From the NCBI GenBank assembly GCA_034509495.1, contig CM067503.1, positions 7,447,356 to 7,511,355 of the forward strand: a DNA stretch of 64,000 bases, read 5' to 3'. Position 1 is the first letter of the stretch; each line of letters starts with the position of its first letter. Shown here piece by piece: positions 47,800 to 61,251 of this stretch. The notes under the pieces are model-generated. The model ran no database searches and was not told the origin of the DNA. It saw nothing but the letters and a program-made list of their open reading frames with translations. The DNA comes from Acestrorhynchus altus (lineage: Eukaryota > Chordata > Actinopteri > Characiformes > Acestrorhynchidae). A program made the position numbers and the translations under genes.

Positions 47800-48490
47800 A
47801 CAGTGTTGTGTCAGACTGCCATGAAGTCACTCAGAATAGCAGTGGGTCATCTTCAGTGATATGTCCCGTTTTTGTCTTGGCAGAGACGACCAATGGCAGC
47901 ACCAAGAGAAACGGTTTGTTACGTGTTACCCATCGCGAAGGTCTGGTGTCATGGTGTGTGGTGCGATTTTGTTTGATGCCAGATCAACTTTGGACTTCAT
48001 TACAGGCACACTGGTGGTTAGGGAAACAGCTTAATGACTGAAAGGGGGCTGGTTTGAATCCCCAAACTGGCAGGACATGAGTGATCAAGGCACTGAGGTG
48101 CTGAGGAGAGCGCTGCCCACCACTCCAGGGATGTGTGCTCACTGCCCCCGGTGTGTGAATTCACTAGTGTGATCTAATTCCCGTTTGTGCACAACACAAA
48201 TGAGGGTCAAATGAGTATAATTACAATTATTACTGAGGTCCTGCCACCAGTAGCTAGCTTTCCTGAACACACACTCTGGTACACTCTTCCAATAGTCATC
48301 CACATACTGCTGCTGTCTAAATGGGTCACTCTGAAGTCACAGATACTGTACCGTGGCTGTCCCGTGGCAGGATGTGATTGGATGCTATCAACACTCCAAC
48401 GCTACCACACAATCTGCAGGAACTGAGTGAGAATATTCAAACTGCATGGGATGGATTATCACAGGACACCATTAGGAACCTCTACCACTC
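47800..48490 (+). pseudogene. Tc1-like transposase relic, interrupted by a SINE
   Basis: At 47935-48013 a frame reads RRSGVMVCGAILFDARSTLD then FITGTL, matching the first part of the DDE domain in Tc1-like transposases (GVMVWGAI...L.FI.GTL). At 48385-48470 another frame reads LPHNLQELSENIQTAWDGLS then QDTIRNLYH, the C-terminal end of the same kind of protein. The middle is displaced by a SINE (48010-48235) and further shifted frames. The gene is dead. Together the pieces retain the order expected for one insertion. Confidence 0.75.
48010..48235 (+). mobile_element. tRNA-derived SINE nested in the Tc1 relic
   Basis: Begins with a box A-like gcacactggtggttagg, has a box B-like ggctggtttgaatccc about 40 bases later, then gatcaaggcactgaggtgctg and a tgtgtgctcactgccc body that also occurs at 728-960. 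The tail is tataattacaattat. Box A and box B spacing indicate tRNA ancestry. It splits the transposase frame just after GTL. Confidence 0.7.
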
Positions 48491-49539
48491 CAATCAGAGA
48501 ATCCTAAAAATCAGGATTCTGGGCCAAATATTTACATTATTCAGAGGAAAATCTTGCATCCACTGGGTGAAGATGTTCATGTTGAATCGTGGACTGTCGT
48601 GATGTTGCTTCATGTTTATCTGCTCCAGAGAGTCCATTTTTATTGGCCTCTTTACAATGACTAGAAAAACTGTGTGCAGTTGCACATCTGGGTCAGCAAT
48701 GGGTAGCTTTCATTAGGTGTCCACAAACAGCCCTTATCATACAGTCCACTGACGTGAAATGCTTCAAATAAAATATGCAAGAAGAAAAGCAGCAGCAAAC
48801 GTCGGTCCACCATTTCAGACAAGATAGGGGCAGTACCCATTTCCCTGCTGTCTGATCGATTTGTCTACGAGGAGCAGAAAGAGGGAGAGAACGCGAGTGT
48901 GAGGGAACTGAGAGAAAGGCGGTGCACGTGACAGGTGCTCATGCTGGGGTAGTGGCCGCAGTCCCAGAGGAGAGGGCAAAAGAGTGCTGCTGTTTCAGAA
49001 AGCATTCGGATAAAGCATTCCGCGCATTAAGGCACAGAGCATACAGCCCGTGTAGACAGAGTCAGAGTGGCTCACAAAGCCTGAAATAACCCGCTTTCTG
49101 AAAAATGCCACCCTTTGAATACGTGCCTGCACCAGGCAGCTGCCAGGCCTTCTGGGTAAAGAGCAATGAACTAGGGCAGCAAACTGAAACAGACCATGCA
49201 CTCTATATACAGCCTGCTTCAAATATTAATGCAGTCTATAATTCATTTTAGCACGTGTGCGTGTGTACACATATGTGAGTTTTGTCGATCAGTGCTGCAC
49301 AGAGTTGGACACGGGCAGCTCAGATTTATTCTTCTGTTTTTGCAGATGCCGGCATAACAGGCATAACTCTGCCGCACACTGATGAATAATATAATACAGC
49401 ACGTTTCATTCCGGCCAAGACTTGCTAGACCTTGCATCAACGTCTTTCTCCTAAACATGTTTATTCAGCTTCAATTTCTTCTTACTTCTCCTAATCATAA
49501 AAAAAAGTATAGTATAATATGTAAACCAGCCATTAGGGG

Positions 49540-49712
49540 TGTAGTTTGTGCACTTCTGGTGCCGGTCCCAAATCCAGATAAATGGTGAGGGTTGCGTCAG
49601 GAAGGGCATCCAGCGTTTAACAGCGTGCCAAAACTATAATGCAGATCATAAACATGATGATCCGCTGTGGTGACCCCTAAAGGGAGCAGCCGAAAGAAGA
49701 AGAAGAAGAATA
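49540..49712 (+). mobile_element. LINE-type 3' tail
   Basis: Contains gtgccggtcccaaatccaga, gggttgcgtcaggaagggca and gatccgctgtggtgacccct, then agggagcagccgaaagaaga and an (AAG)n tail. This is the conserved 3' end of a retroposon group common in fishes. No reverse transcriptase is present. Confidence 0.65.
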
Positions 49713-52700
49713 GTATATACAGTATAGTATCTACAATATGAACACAGACAAAAGTTCACAGCTGGCATGTTTTATGGTCAACCTCAAGAACATTGTGCCA
49801 GCTGTTAAACATGGTTTAAACTGTAAACAGAACAATCACAAATCAGAAGATGCTGGAAAATATTCAAACGAATGGGTTCTAACTACAAAACGGAGCAGTT
49901 GGCTAAAGGCTTCTTCCCTACTGCTGCAATATGCTCACTTTCCAGCATGCCAGTGTTTCAGGCTTCTAACACTATTTTTATTAAATCACTGAAATGAAAC
50001 ACATCCTGGGCTTCTGACATTTAGATACACCACCAGTCAAAGGTTTTAGAACATGTCAGTTCTCCAACGGCAGTGCATGGCCCAGGCAAGCCTGCTTTTC
50101 TTATAAATCATTTATGATTTATGATCTTCTTACTGCCACTCCACCCAACAAAACTGCAGCTATAAATAAGCTATAATAAGGCTCTTCAAACGGAGACTTC
50201 TTAATACCTAGTCCCGTGTTAAGGTGGTCCCAAGCCCACTGGTTGAGAAACCCTGGTCCAGGAAACTACTCATCACACTGTGGCTTTATTTGAAATCTAA
50301 GATTTAATATTTCAGTATATAATGTAACAGTTATAACAGTTTATCTGTTTGTCCTTAAGTGTCTTTTTCTATTCACTGTGAGAGCAGTCCAGCTGTGCAC
50401 TGTTGTTTTACTACTGTGGTAGAGTTTATAGAGACAAAATGTCTGTAAATTATACATTTTTGCATCAAGCTGAATACAGTTGCTTTGGTATAGAGCAGTT
50501 AATATAATTTCAGATAATTCATTTCTAATCCTGAAAAGTTTACTGTGTATCATTCCAGGTTAATTACTGAACTCTAACCGTTTAAATGCCAATAAAACTT
50601 TAAGAAATTGCATTTTTGGTCAACTTTGAGCAGCAATTTTAGCTGCTTACTTGCAGCACCAGTACTGACAGGTCACAGTGTCCATCAAAAACTTCCAAAC
50701 CAAATCACTTTCCAAAAATAAACCCCAGATTTTTGGCACTTGTCTGTTTGTCTTGCTTCTGGAAGGCCATGCACTCACACCCCACCAGTCCCTCTTGGCT
50801 GTCTCAGATCTTACAGTCAGACTCTGCAGACTGTGTTTGCAGACATGACAGAGTGATAAAGCTCACGGCGATTCGCACAAATTATTAAAGCCCTCTGTCG
50901 GATCAGCCGGCCATGTGCACTGGCCATCACGAGCTGCCTGACAGGCTTTTTTCCCTTTTTTCTTCAACACGTGGGCGTTATCACTGGCTCTAAATGGGCT
51001 GCTGCAGCCCAGAGCGGGCGGACTGGTGGAGATTATGGGTCAGCTGTAGACTAAGTGGAGCTGTAGACTAAATGTACCAAACAGCAATAGAACTGAAGGT
51101 GGTATCTGAATATGAATAAGAGGATTTGGGTGATTTCATGTTTCTTCACATGTTCTAACAAAGTGGAGCAATATAATATGTACACAACTGCCAATTCCAT
51201 TCAGTGGGTCTGCATCAAATAACACCCCCCCCACCGCCACCTCTCTCTTTCTTTCTCTCTCTCTAGGCCAAAAGGTCTTTTGATGAGACCTCTGAAGACT
51301 AAATACATGGATAAAAGATTCAAAATACAAGAAGTGATGCATTCAGCACAGGTTCTTTAAACAAACATAACGAAAAGGGTCCGTTTATCCAAGCACAAAG
51401 ACCATCTGAAGGCGGAGCACAGCTCTAATTCGTCATCGGTGGTCATTATTTGCAAAAAGCATAATAACAAATTAAATCAATCCAACCACAATCACGTTTC
51501 CAGCTATTCAAAAGAAACTGTTTCCTTTGCTCATGCAGACCATCAACTGTTAGATCTAGCTCATGCTTTTGATACATGAAGTATGAAATCATGTCTACAG
51601 TCAAAACCACATGGACTCAGGAATCTTTTCATTCCTCACCAACTTCCCTAGTTCCTCTCCTTGAAATAAACATGAAAGAATCTTAGAAAAATAAATAACC
51701 ATGTGGTTCCCCACATCTTCATGCAAATTCCGCATGTGTCTAAATAAATAAAATACTTACTAAACCATCAGATTTAAACACCTGCATGCTGACAGTAGTA
51801 CCAGTTTTTGTGCTAGATTAATGCTCACATCTGTGAAACTGAAACGAAAAGTAGTTTTATACAGTACAGCTGTGGTACAGTCACAGGTTACAACAATCTT
51901 ATGGCAGTTTTACATTTCAGCTTTCTTCCAAATCCATTTGGCATGTTTGCTCAAGTGTTACAAGTACATGTAGACATATGTCATAAATTCTACAATATTA
52001 ATTTAATAATAAGTGTATTTATATACACAACACATAAAGATCTAAGAGAATATCTGACAATAAACACATTTATATTGTTTTAAATAGTGCATGAATTCAC
52101 AGCCACAGATAAATTGTGGGTGCAGATTAAATCCTAAATGAATGACCCTGTAATTAATCCCAAAGCAATAACTACTGTATAGTCATTCAATTTATGAGAT
52201 TTTTGGAGACCCTCAGGGTTCTATTTTAAGGCCTTTCAAACAGACTTAAATTATGGCAATGATTAAGTTTAGGAGAGTTTAGGGGGTTAAAGGGGTTAAA
52301 TTCTATTTTACCACTGTGGTACAGCATTAAAGCATGATTCATTTTATTTGTTATAGTATGAACAGAGATGTTGGAGTCTTTTGATGCCCAGACTGGTGTG
52401 CAGCCTGTCAAACAAACACTCTGTTCTATGGTAAAGATAAAATAAAAGTCCTGATGACCACAACTACGGTTTTATTTCAACAGAAAACCACTTAATTGTA
52501 AATAGACTATGTCCAATATTGGAAGTCAATTAGCCTCAACGGGATTGTGGGCGAGAGCAGGCCAAAATGCTTAGGTTGTGGTTGAGTGCAGGACAAATAA
52601 TGCTGATGTTCTGTGGGAGCAGGAAGAATTCTCTCAGGATCTAAATAATCTCTAGTCTGGGGGTCACGTCAAATGAATGTGGGTGCAGTTAGCAGCATGA

Positions 52701-52916
52701 GTGAATTCCCAAGTGAGAACTGCTCCTTATTTACAGCTTCCAGCATCATGATGTGTCTCACATTTAATATGAACTGTTTAGTGTGGTTTGAGTGTGTATA
52801 GTCCAAGAAATTACTAGTATAAAAACTATGGGCGTGAGTGCGTGTGTGTGTGTGTGTGTGTATGGAGTAACTGTCTCTAAGGGATGACTTGAAAACTAGG
52901 CTTGAAAACCAGTATA

Positions 52917-52918
<2 letters not shown>

Positions 52919-52967
<49 letters not shown>
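52919..52967. repeat. (TA)n microsatellite
   Basis: About 24 TA units; frames on both strands across it are artefacts. Confidence 0.95.
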
Positions 52968-52971
<4 letters not shown>

Positions 52972-53144
52972 GTATGAGATATATGTTTGATTATACACAC
53001 ACACATATCTCTCCTATATACATATATCTCTTCTATTTTATAAATAATAATTGTACAAAAATACATAATTGTAGAAAATTATTTTTTTGGTCGTGTGTTT
53101 TTAAATGTACAGTTTGATTTATAAAGTACAGATGAATCCAGTGT

Positions 53145-53395
53145 TTGCCTGTGTCATGTATCAGCCTTGTTACTCTCTTGTCTTCTTCCTGTCTTGTCTT
53201 GGTTTTGTCTTTCACCCATTTGCTTCTGAGCACATGCTGTGTTTTTGTTTTGGTCCTGTCTCCACCCTTGCTCCGCCCATGCCCATCTGTGTCTCATTAT
53301 TAATACTGCACATTCTTTATCCTGTTCCCGGTCCTGCTGAATGCATGCACAAATCATTACGGACTGGTACTATACAGTGAATGGGAAGAACGTCC
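53145..53395. repeat. Interspersed repeat, LTR-like, copy 3
   Basis: Reads gttactctcttgtcttcttc, ttgcttctgagcacatgctg, ttggtcctgtctccaccctt and cattattaatactgcacatt. Frames on both strands here are low-complexity and not genes. Confidence 0.4.
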
Positions 53396-55345
53396 TGGCA
53401 TTTTTAGCTTGTCTGATAATTAAATAGATTTATTCGTATAAAAACAAGTATATCATACATTTGTTTGTACTACACCATACTAACCACAGTCTAACTAACC
53501 ACGTTTTTTTATTTTTACTATGATGCCGGTTTGTGCCCTGTTTGATTTTGAAGTGAGATATTATTCAAACCTCTGAACTGTTACCCCTTAAGACCTAATA
53601 CCCCTGATACCCCTAAACTCCACTGAATACCATTTTTAAAGGAAAAGCAATCAATACACTTATTATCTGCAACATTATTTAATAATATTTACATTTTCTT
53701 GCATCTGCATCTGTAAAATAATCCACCAAACAGACCTCCACATATCCACATAACTCAACTGAGCTAACTGCAGCATACAACTGAGATCATATGCAAGCGA
53801 GCGGAACTAAATGAGGAGGAGTGAACAAAGCATGCTTCCTTTACCACGTGCGTCGGAGCACAGCCAACACCTGCAGACCTGTGAATGCGAACTCATCAAG
53901 GCATTATGACAGTAACACCCACCACCATCACTTAAACTGCCATCATTAATAAAGCATGCAGAGAGCAGCAGAATAGGAGCTATGGTAACAATAAACAGAC
54001 CATGGTCATAACAGTTGCTCATACTTGATAGCCTCTGAATATGAAGTGGACACTCAGCTATGAAAAAGATATGGAGGAGGAAAAGCAGCATCCTCCTCGC
54101 TTGGTTCAGAACAGAAACAATACAGTAAGGAAAGGAGTGACACATATCAGCAGCTGTCCACAGAGGAGAGAGGAGAGTAGACCGAAGACAGAAGCAAAGA
54201 AGGCAAGCAAGAAAGAAAGAGGGAAGGAAAAATCAATCTCAATCTTATCTAGAAGAGAAAAAAGAAGTAAGCATTCACAGCGTTTCTGCTTCTCCATCCT
54301 ATAGCAAATTAGTCTAGGGTGGGCGATACAGGAATAATATATCACAATACTTTCCAGATGATATAATATCACAATACTATAATTTCATGATATTCCATAT
54401 GTATCAAATCAGCATTTTAAATCTATTTATATTATATATCCTTTAAAATTTCTTCTGATGCTGATTCCTCTTCCATGAAAGTCCTATTTTTGCAGGTGCA
54501 CCACTGCTCCTGAGTCTGCCAAACATTCCTGACAGCATTTTGTAGTTAAACCAGTGCTTATATTTGCCTTTCAAGCAATTTTACAAACAAACCTCTAAGT
54601 GATGCTCATTATTCTACACAGCATATTCTATAACATATACATTTTCTGTGTTTATTATCACTGTGGTTGTAAACATAGTTGTGATGAGATACAGTGGAAA
54701 ACCTTCTCCTGCTTTGTGACCCTCAATCATTTTAATATTCAGAGTGCAAGGCTCCTGCTTAGAGGAGCTCATGACTGCTGATCGCTGGGACAAGTTTAAA
54801 GTTGTTGGAATATGTATTTGCTTGGAAATTTGTATCACCTGGCCTTTTTAAGATTTTTAAGACAAATTTCTCCTTTCTTTATCTTCACTCATTTGACGGA
54901 GGTGCCCAATATTCTCTATGCCTCTTTGTATGATTTTTCCTTTGTTTGTCTAAAAACACATTATACATAAATAACCAGTCCAACGGTTATATGATAAGAC
55001 TCAATGACTGATACAGCAGCATACCAACTTAGCAAGATCTAGAACTTATTTTAATAAATCCCACACTTACAAAATATGAGAAAAGCTTACTGTGACACAA
55101 TGTATCGTGATATATCATTATATCTCCCACACCCAGATTCAACCCTGTAAAAGGCAGTGGAAATAAGACCTGTTAAACAGAAACTGGTTTCCAGCACATC
55201 TTATGGTTTATAAAAGGGAAGGAAGACATGAGGAAGTAATGAAACAAAAGAAGGGAGACATGGGAAAATGAAGAATACATACACATTCACTCACAAACAG
55301 AAACACAGACAGGCAGACAGACATGATCACAGATCATCCTCTTAC

Positions 55346-55590
55346 CTGTCTGGCTGAGCTGCGAGGCGCTGCGGCTCTTGCGGGACATGCCCACCACGGC
55401 AGCCATCTTGGCCCCGATGCTGGAGCGCCTCTTCTTGTTATCGGTTCCCACCAGGCTCACGGCTGTGTCTGACTGGCTGCCATCTGTCTTCTCCAGGCTG
55501 CACATGTCTCCGCCGATGCTGGTGCTTTTGGTCATGTTGCTGCCGCCCGTCACCCCCATTTGCCTGTTTTTCATTTTGGACGTAAAGTCG
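55346..55590 (-). CDS. rims2: rims2 internal exon (KKRRSSIGAKM...SRKSRSASQLSQT)
   Basis: The exon starts at the first AG after a long pyrimidine tract (ccttttcccttttcccttcc) and reads DFTSKMKNRQMGVTGGSNM, TKSTSIGGDMCSLEKTDGSQ, SDTAVSLVGTDNKKRRSSIG and AKMAAVVGMSRKSRSASQLS, ending one base into a codon at gtaaga. This is the serine-rich, basic linker between C2A and C2B that is alternatively spliced in RIM1 and RIM2 and resembles the N-terminus of RIM3 gamma. The next exon in phase is 23913, skipping the gamma exon, so a 31-kb intron lies between. The open frame extends 13 codons upstream of the AG with two in-frame ATGs in poor context, so an alternative start here cannot be fully excluded. 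Confidence 0.92.
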
Positions 55591-57449
55591 CTGTCAGTGG
55601 CCGCCATCAATAAGTGGAAGGAGGACATGGAAGGGAAAAGGGAAAAGGGAAAAGATAGGGACGGGGGGAAGGATGGAGGAGAAAAGGGGGAGAAAGGGAA
55701 CTAGGTGAACAAGGGATTCCAAAGGAGTTTAGGATTAGGTGGCAGGACAGAGGTTGGCCATAGGTTCCCTCATATTCCTCCGTTACATAGGTGCCTGATC
55801 TTGGTTGTGGTTATTTACCACACTGTTCAATTCTGCTTGAACACATGTCCTCCACGTATTGAAGGTCTTAAGGGGTAACTAAATACAGAGCTTCTGAACT
55901 CCCTAGGCAAGAATGGGTGGTACAACTAGGTACCTCTGTTCTACATGGCAGTACATCATGACTGACCCTACCCTATGGTAAGGTCCAACCATAACTTCCA
56001 ACCGTCTAATGTTCTCATTCTCTTTGATTAGGTGGATCAGATGCATTCGACTAAGGATGGGCAGATCAGTGTTAGGAATCCCTAAATTAGAGGAAGTCTT
56101 GAATTAATAGATACTTTTGATTGAATTAGAAGTTAAAGAGCCGTTCTAGCTGATTCTGAGACAACCAACACCTGAGAACATGCCCATTTCTCTCATAAAG
56201 ACATCAACTTCAACCATGAGCCCCAGCAAAGTCCCTGGGAATATGATGAATACTGTTGTCCGATGTAAAATAGGTAGTAATATAATAAAATAAAGTTCAA
56301 AATTGAGATGAATTCCCTTTTGTGACATATCTGAACTCTGTCTGAGCTTCAACCAACCCTTCAGAACCATTACAAGGTTAGCTTTTTCTCACATAGATTA
56401 GTTTGCTATGTCCTTCACATTTATAGAAAGGACAGGCAAGATAATCACTGTAATTCAGTAGAACTTCTAGAAGATTTTAACCACCCAGTTCACAGTTAAA
56501 GGGGAGACATTGGAAAGCTATTCATAGGGTCTAATATGTACATCCATAGAGTATGTCCACAAGAGGAACCTTAACCTAATTAGTCATTTCTCTAAGGCTT
56601 AAAAAGTGATGGTCTACAATAGTGGTCCTCAAACCACTCCTCGGGGTTCTTCTTTATTCTTTTTGTCCACTATACCACTATTAGCCATGACTAATTCTAA
56701 TCCTCTGTAAAGCGAATGAAGAAGCAAACTAAGCCACTGGTCACTCAGCAAGCAAAGTTGTGTCTCTAGTGGACAGATGGCACAGATGGCACTGTGGAAT
56801 CTAATGCTGTAATCTAAACTTGAGATCCAGAGATTGAATGTTACCCTCTTAGTTAAAGTTCACAGTTTTAGAGCTTCTTCCACTGCTAATTACACTGGAG
56901 TTGTTTTCATTACTATGTCTTCAGAATGTCTCGATCTTCATGTCACAATTCACAAAAAAATCAAGACATTGAGAGCTATTTCTTTTCAGACTGACTTCCC
57001 TTACAAAGGCTTGTAACGAGATCCTAATGAGTATAAACGTGTCTCGATGATCACCCTGAAGACGTTCAATGCAAAGCGTGATTCCTTCTCATGCAATCCC
57101 TTAAAACAAACATAAAGAAAAGTGACTTCCAATCAAAGCACTTTGGCAGTGCATTTCATTAGATGGAACAATCAGACCTGTAGTATTACATGTGCCTCCA
57201 CAGATTAGTGTGACCTATATGCTGCAACCTAGAACTACAACTAGAACTGAACAGGCTGAGTTTATCTTAGATGTGTTTCTCAACTTCACATTTCCCACTC
57301 CAATTACGAATGGTCTAGAGAAACTAATGTAGGCTGTTTGTGTGAATGAGTGACCATAGTACATTTGTTTACAGACGCCCATCATAAACATCTTTAAAAG
57401 CCAACAGTTCAGTACACCAGTTGTAATTTTGTAGGCTTTTCTGAGCTCC

Positions 57450-58255
57450 AATCCAGGTCAAAATGATACACACAGGATTAAAATATACACACAGTACAAT
57501 TAATATTTGGTCCTTTAGGAAGTTGCAACTTGACCAGACATTCTTATAGTTTTACCCATTAGTGCGGAAATTTCACCACTCTTCTTGGCAAATTCAAATG
57601 AGTTTGGTTTGGTTTCTACCACTGATCTGACACTATAAATCACACCTCACATATTCTGCTCAGGACTAGTCAGCCAGTGAACATCAGACACGCCTATTTT
57701 TTTTATTATGTGTTTGAGAGAACTGTCATATTGGAATTCACAGTTGTGTCCAAGTTTCAACTGACAAGCTCATGCCTAGTTTGAGCTTATGCTGAAGAAT
57801 ACTGAGATAGTGCTCTGTCTTTATTATTCCAACCACTTTGTGGAATGTACCAGTTGAACTTTCAGCAAAACAGACCCAGAACATGCTACTACCATCGCCA
57901 TGCTTCACATTTGGTAAAGTGTTCTTGGGTTTCTCATCTTTATTCCTTATAGAATTACTTCTGGTCATGATAACAATGCAATCTTTGTCTCATTAGTCTT
58001 CCACAAGCATTTTCCTTGAAGATAAAAAAATCCTGGGCTATTGCTGACCATCTGAACTAATTTCACCATAGTGTGAGAGTTTAGGTCTTACAGACACTGG
58101 CATGATCATGTTTTCCAGATCTGCACCGAGCTTGTTAGACTTCCTATTTTACTGTGTGTTGGTGAATCCAATAGGAGGCTCCTATTTGTAGTCAATCATG
58201 ATCACTTACAGGAGAGTCGGACGGCTTGGTCTTGGGTTTATGTATATTTTTGACC
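57450..58255 (-). pseudogene. Tc1/mariner element with decayed transposase
   Basis: On the - strand the frame at 57968-57741 reads RNKDEKPKNTLPNVKHGDGS, SMFWVCFAESSTGTFHKVVG and IIKTEHYLSILQHKLKLGMS, the catalytic-domain block of Tc1-like transposases (NTxPTVKHGGGSIMLWGCF...). Likely terminal inverted repeats are aggtcaaaatgatacacaca at 57455-57474 and its partner ending near 58250 (gtcaaaaatatacataaa on -). Upstream, decayed homology runs toward 58240. The missing remainder and stops show an inactive copy. Confidence 0.75.
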
Positions 58256-58680
58256 CAATTTGTATAATGTTGACCGTTATTTCATAACTTCTCCTTAAAG
58301 CTTGTGCATTAAATGTATGTTTTGCTTCTATTGAAGATATATGTTGTAAGCCATTCTGCCCCAGATAAAAGAACAGTTCAAAGAAATTAGTGAACGTCCA
58401 GCATTGCATTGACAACTATATCCATGATGAGTGTGCAAATGTCTGACCACTGCCAACATCTTCACCATTAGTCTGGACTACACCTAACCCCTATATTAAG
58501 ATTTAAGACCACTTATTCAATATGATTCATGAACAGTTCAGACCAAAGCAAACAAACCGATGACAGAGGAAGACTTTGAACTATTGAACAGTTATCTACT
58601 CAAGTCCTCTCACTCTCAAATATAATGGACGTTCAGAGTGTCAGTCATATTTTTAGTCAGGCACTTCTGTTTCTACTTAC

Positions 58681-58790
58681 ATGGGCTGGAGGCATCAGCT
58701 CTAGACACTGTGCTCATTATGCAGCCCACTGTGGACTCCAGCGGAGCAGGTGAGCTGCTGCCAGCTTGTCTCCCTGTCACTCTCATTATT
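58681..58790 (-). CDS. Possible additional rims2 exon
   Basis: A 110-nt block is bounded by a good acceptor (acctacctttcag) and a near-consensus donor (cat then gtaagtag) on the - strand. One frame is open throughout and reads IMRVTGRQAGSSSPAPLEST, then VGCIMSTVSRADASSP. Ser/Pro-rich composition fits the RIM linker, where many optional exons lie. Its exit phase (one base over) does not match the entry phase of the 55590 exon (needs two bases), so a further exon would be required between them. I do not recognise the peptide with certainty; it may be a chance pair of splice signals. Confidence 0.3.
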
Positions 58791-59229
58791 CTGAAAGGTA
58801 GGTCAATGCTTGGCTGGCAGCGACAAGGGAGCAGATAGAAATTACCTCATCTTCATCTCCATAATGAGAAGGTCTTAGGGTGGCTTTTAGATACAGATAC
58901 GCACACACTTACTGCTGCTCCAGATGCAGAGCAGTGTAGGGTACTAGCACAGTCAATTAAAGCCATTAAAGCTGCCTGTACAATGTTGCTTCACTACGTT
59001 CTCGAATCTGGATCTACATGGTGGCAGTGGAGTGAAACATGCATGAAGTTGGTTCTGGTTGAGAACAGAACAATAAGAACTATGGTATGAATTAAAAATG
59101 AATTAGTAACTCACCCTTCCCAACTACGTTTTGCTCAGTTTGCTCAAAATATTAATCGCACACTAAACAACTAGAGACCACACACTCTCTGATACACTCT
59201 CAACTGCTGCTGAACTGAACCCTGAAACA

Positions 59230-59460
59230 AGCCCCTAAGATGCGTTCTTAATGTTACCTAGAGGACTGTTCATTAAATGTAGAAGCACTGATCCTTAAGG
59301 AACCTTTGCATGTTATTCAATTTGAAACTATGGAGGAACCTCTTAAGGTGCTTCAAGGAACCTTCAATAATAGGACAAGGATTTCTTGAAGGTTAATTGA
59401 AGCACTTGTTCCTCTCAAATTGTAGAGCCTTCAAAGGTTCCTCAAAGACTGTGTACTTTA
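59230..59460. repeat. MITE-like 'ggttctt' repeat, copy 3
   Basis: ccttaaggaacctttgcatg, ggaggaacctcttaaggtgc, cttcaaggaaccttcaataa and ccttcaaaggttcctcaaag form nested inverted segments. No coding potential. Confidence 0.5.
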
Positions 59461-60754
59461 TACAGTGTACAACAGCTTACTGCGGTCACTGTACCATCAT
59501 TTTCTCCAAAAAACGTCTTTGAGGTCGTGGGTGGAAAGTAAGTAGCACCTATTGGAGGCTACCATTTGGGCAGAAATTGGTTTCATATATGAATTTCCAC
59601 TCCATGGTGCTGCTGTATCTGACACATACTAGCACCAGACTGAAGCAGCTGTATGATTTAAGATGTAACCTCTCCTGTGGTTATTGTTGAGCACTGACAG
59701 AATCTGCTCAGATTGAGTGCAAATCTTGAGTCTGTCCTTCACACACTACTTAATTTTCTCTTCAACTGTTTATTCTGACAGAAGAAAAAAATCTGCAAAC
59801 TAGAACCAACACAGACTTGGTTCTTCCCAAGGATTCTGGTTTCTTTAAGCAGGGGTTTCACTACATGAACTTTATAGATTTTAGCCCTGGTTGCCAGTCT
59901 GGCCAACACTCACAATGGTAAACCCTCCCCTCAAACTTTCAGTGATAATGAAAGATTACAAACTAACCAACCTCAAAAACCTCAAGACAAAAATAGGTGC
60001 AAACTCTTTGGGAGTGCTGCACTGTAACATGTCTGCGTGCTAGATTACACCCTCCCTGGGGCAGAGAACCAAAACAAGAATGAACTATGGTAGAAAACAT
60101 GAACTCATCTAGACACAATAAGTATGTGGCAGGAGACTTGGGACAGGACCTGTGAGAGAATGAAGACCCCTCTAAGAACCCATATAGAAGACCTATAGAG
60201 ACTGGAAAGTAGAGCAGATGGGAACATATTGTGTTTGTGGGAGAGATGATGTATGAAAATGGCCATTAAGAAAGATGGAAATAGGGGAGACGTTTTTCTC
60301 TAAGGATCAGTTACTTGACTGCGACACCAAAGTCCCTCTCAGTGCTGGTCTGGAAGGCTCCAGCAAAGCTGAGAAAGTGTTGGAGAAATCTGCTCTGCAC
60401 ACAGAGATCACACATGGCCCAGTCTGAATGCCAGGGCATGGATTTCTGGCATCATCTGTAAAGCATCACTAAAGGCCTGACACCTCAACAGTGCCTGTGT
60501 ACTGCACATTCTCTTTAAAGCACCATGCAGACTCACAAGGACTTCAAAAGCATGGCCCACAAACACTGTACTTTTAATGAAGATGGCATTATTTAATGTG
60601 CTTCCTTTCACAAAAGGAAGAGAATACAGTTCAGACACTTAAAAGGAAATTCACATGCATTTCTTATGTTTATTTTGCAGCAAAAAAATCTATTTTGTCT
60701 GTACTGTCTATACTGTTTATACTGTGCTGATTATTACCCTCAACATCCTTTACA

Positions 60755-61191
60755 CCCCAACAGCAACCACCTAGTATGCCACTGAAACTGCCTAGTAACC
60801 ACCAGTCAACACTTAGCAACATGATTGCAACCACATTGGATATCACCTAGCAACACCACAGCAACCACTTAGGAACCACCTCAACCACCATTTCCCAGCA
60901 AAAATCACAAACAACATAATAACCACCTGGGACTCCAGCAATCACTCTCAGAGGTCTTTTCCACCAAAAGAACTCTGGTTCTTGAACTGGTTCTTTTCAG
61001 GCTTATAAGAACCTTGGAGTTTTTTAGCGAACCAGCCCATGTTTACACCAGTTTTAGTGGAACTGAGAATACCTCACAGAATATGTCGTCAACAGAGGGT
61101 GCTGCACAGCGTCAGTAAACGATGCCATAGCAACTGCCAATCATCCACCCAGCAAAAACACTACAGATCCATAGCAACCACCTACAAGCAA

Positions 61192-61251
<60 letters not shown>

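Larger units (their letters stand above)
49715..55345 (-). other. rims2: rims2 intron, part 4
   Basis: Mostly unique AT-rich sequence, with a (TA)n array at 52919-52967, an (AG)-rich patch near 54160-54260 and the LTR-like repeat at 53145-53395. No exon recognised. Confidence 0.5.
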
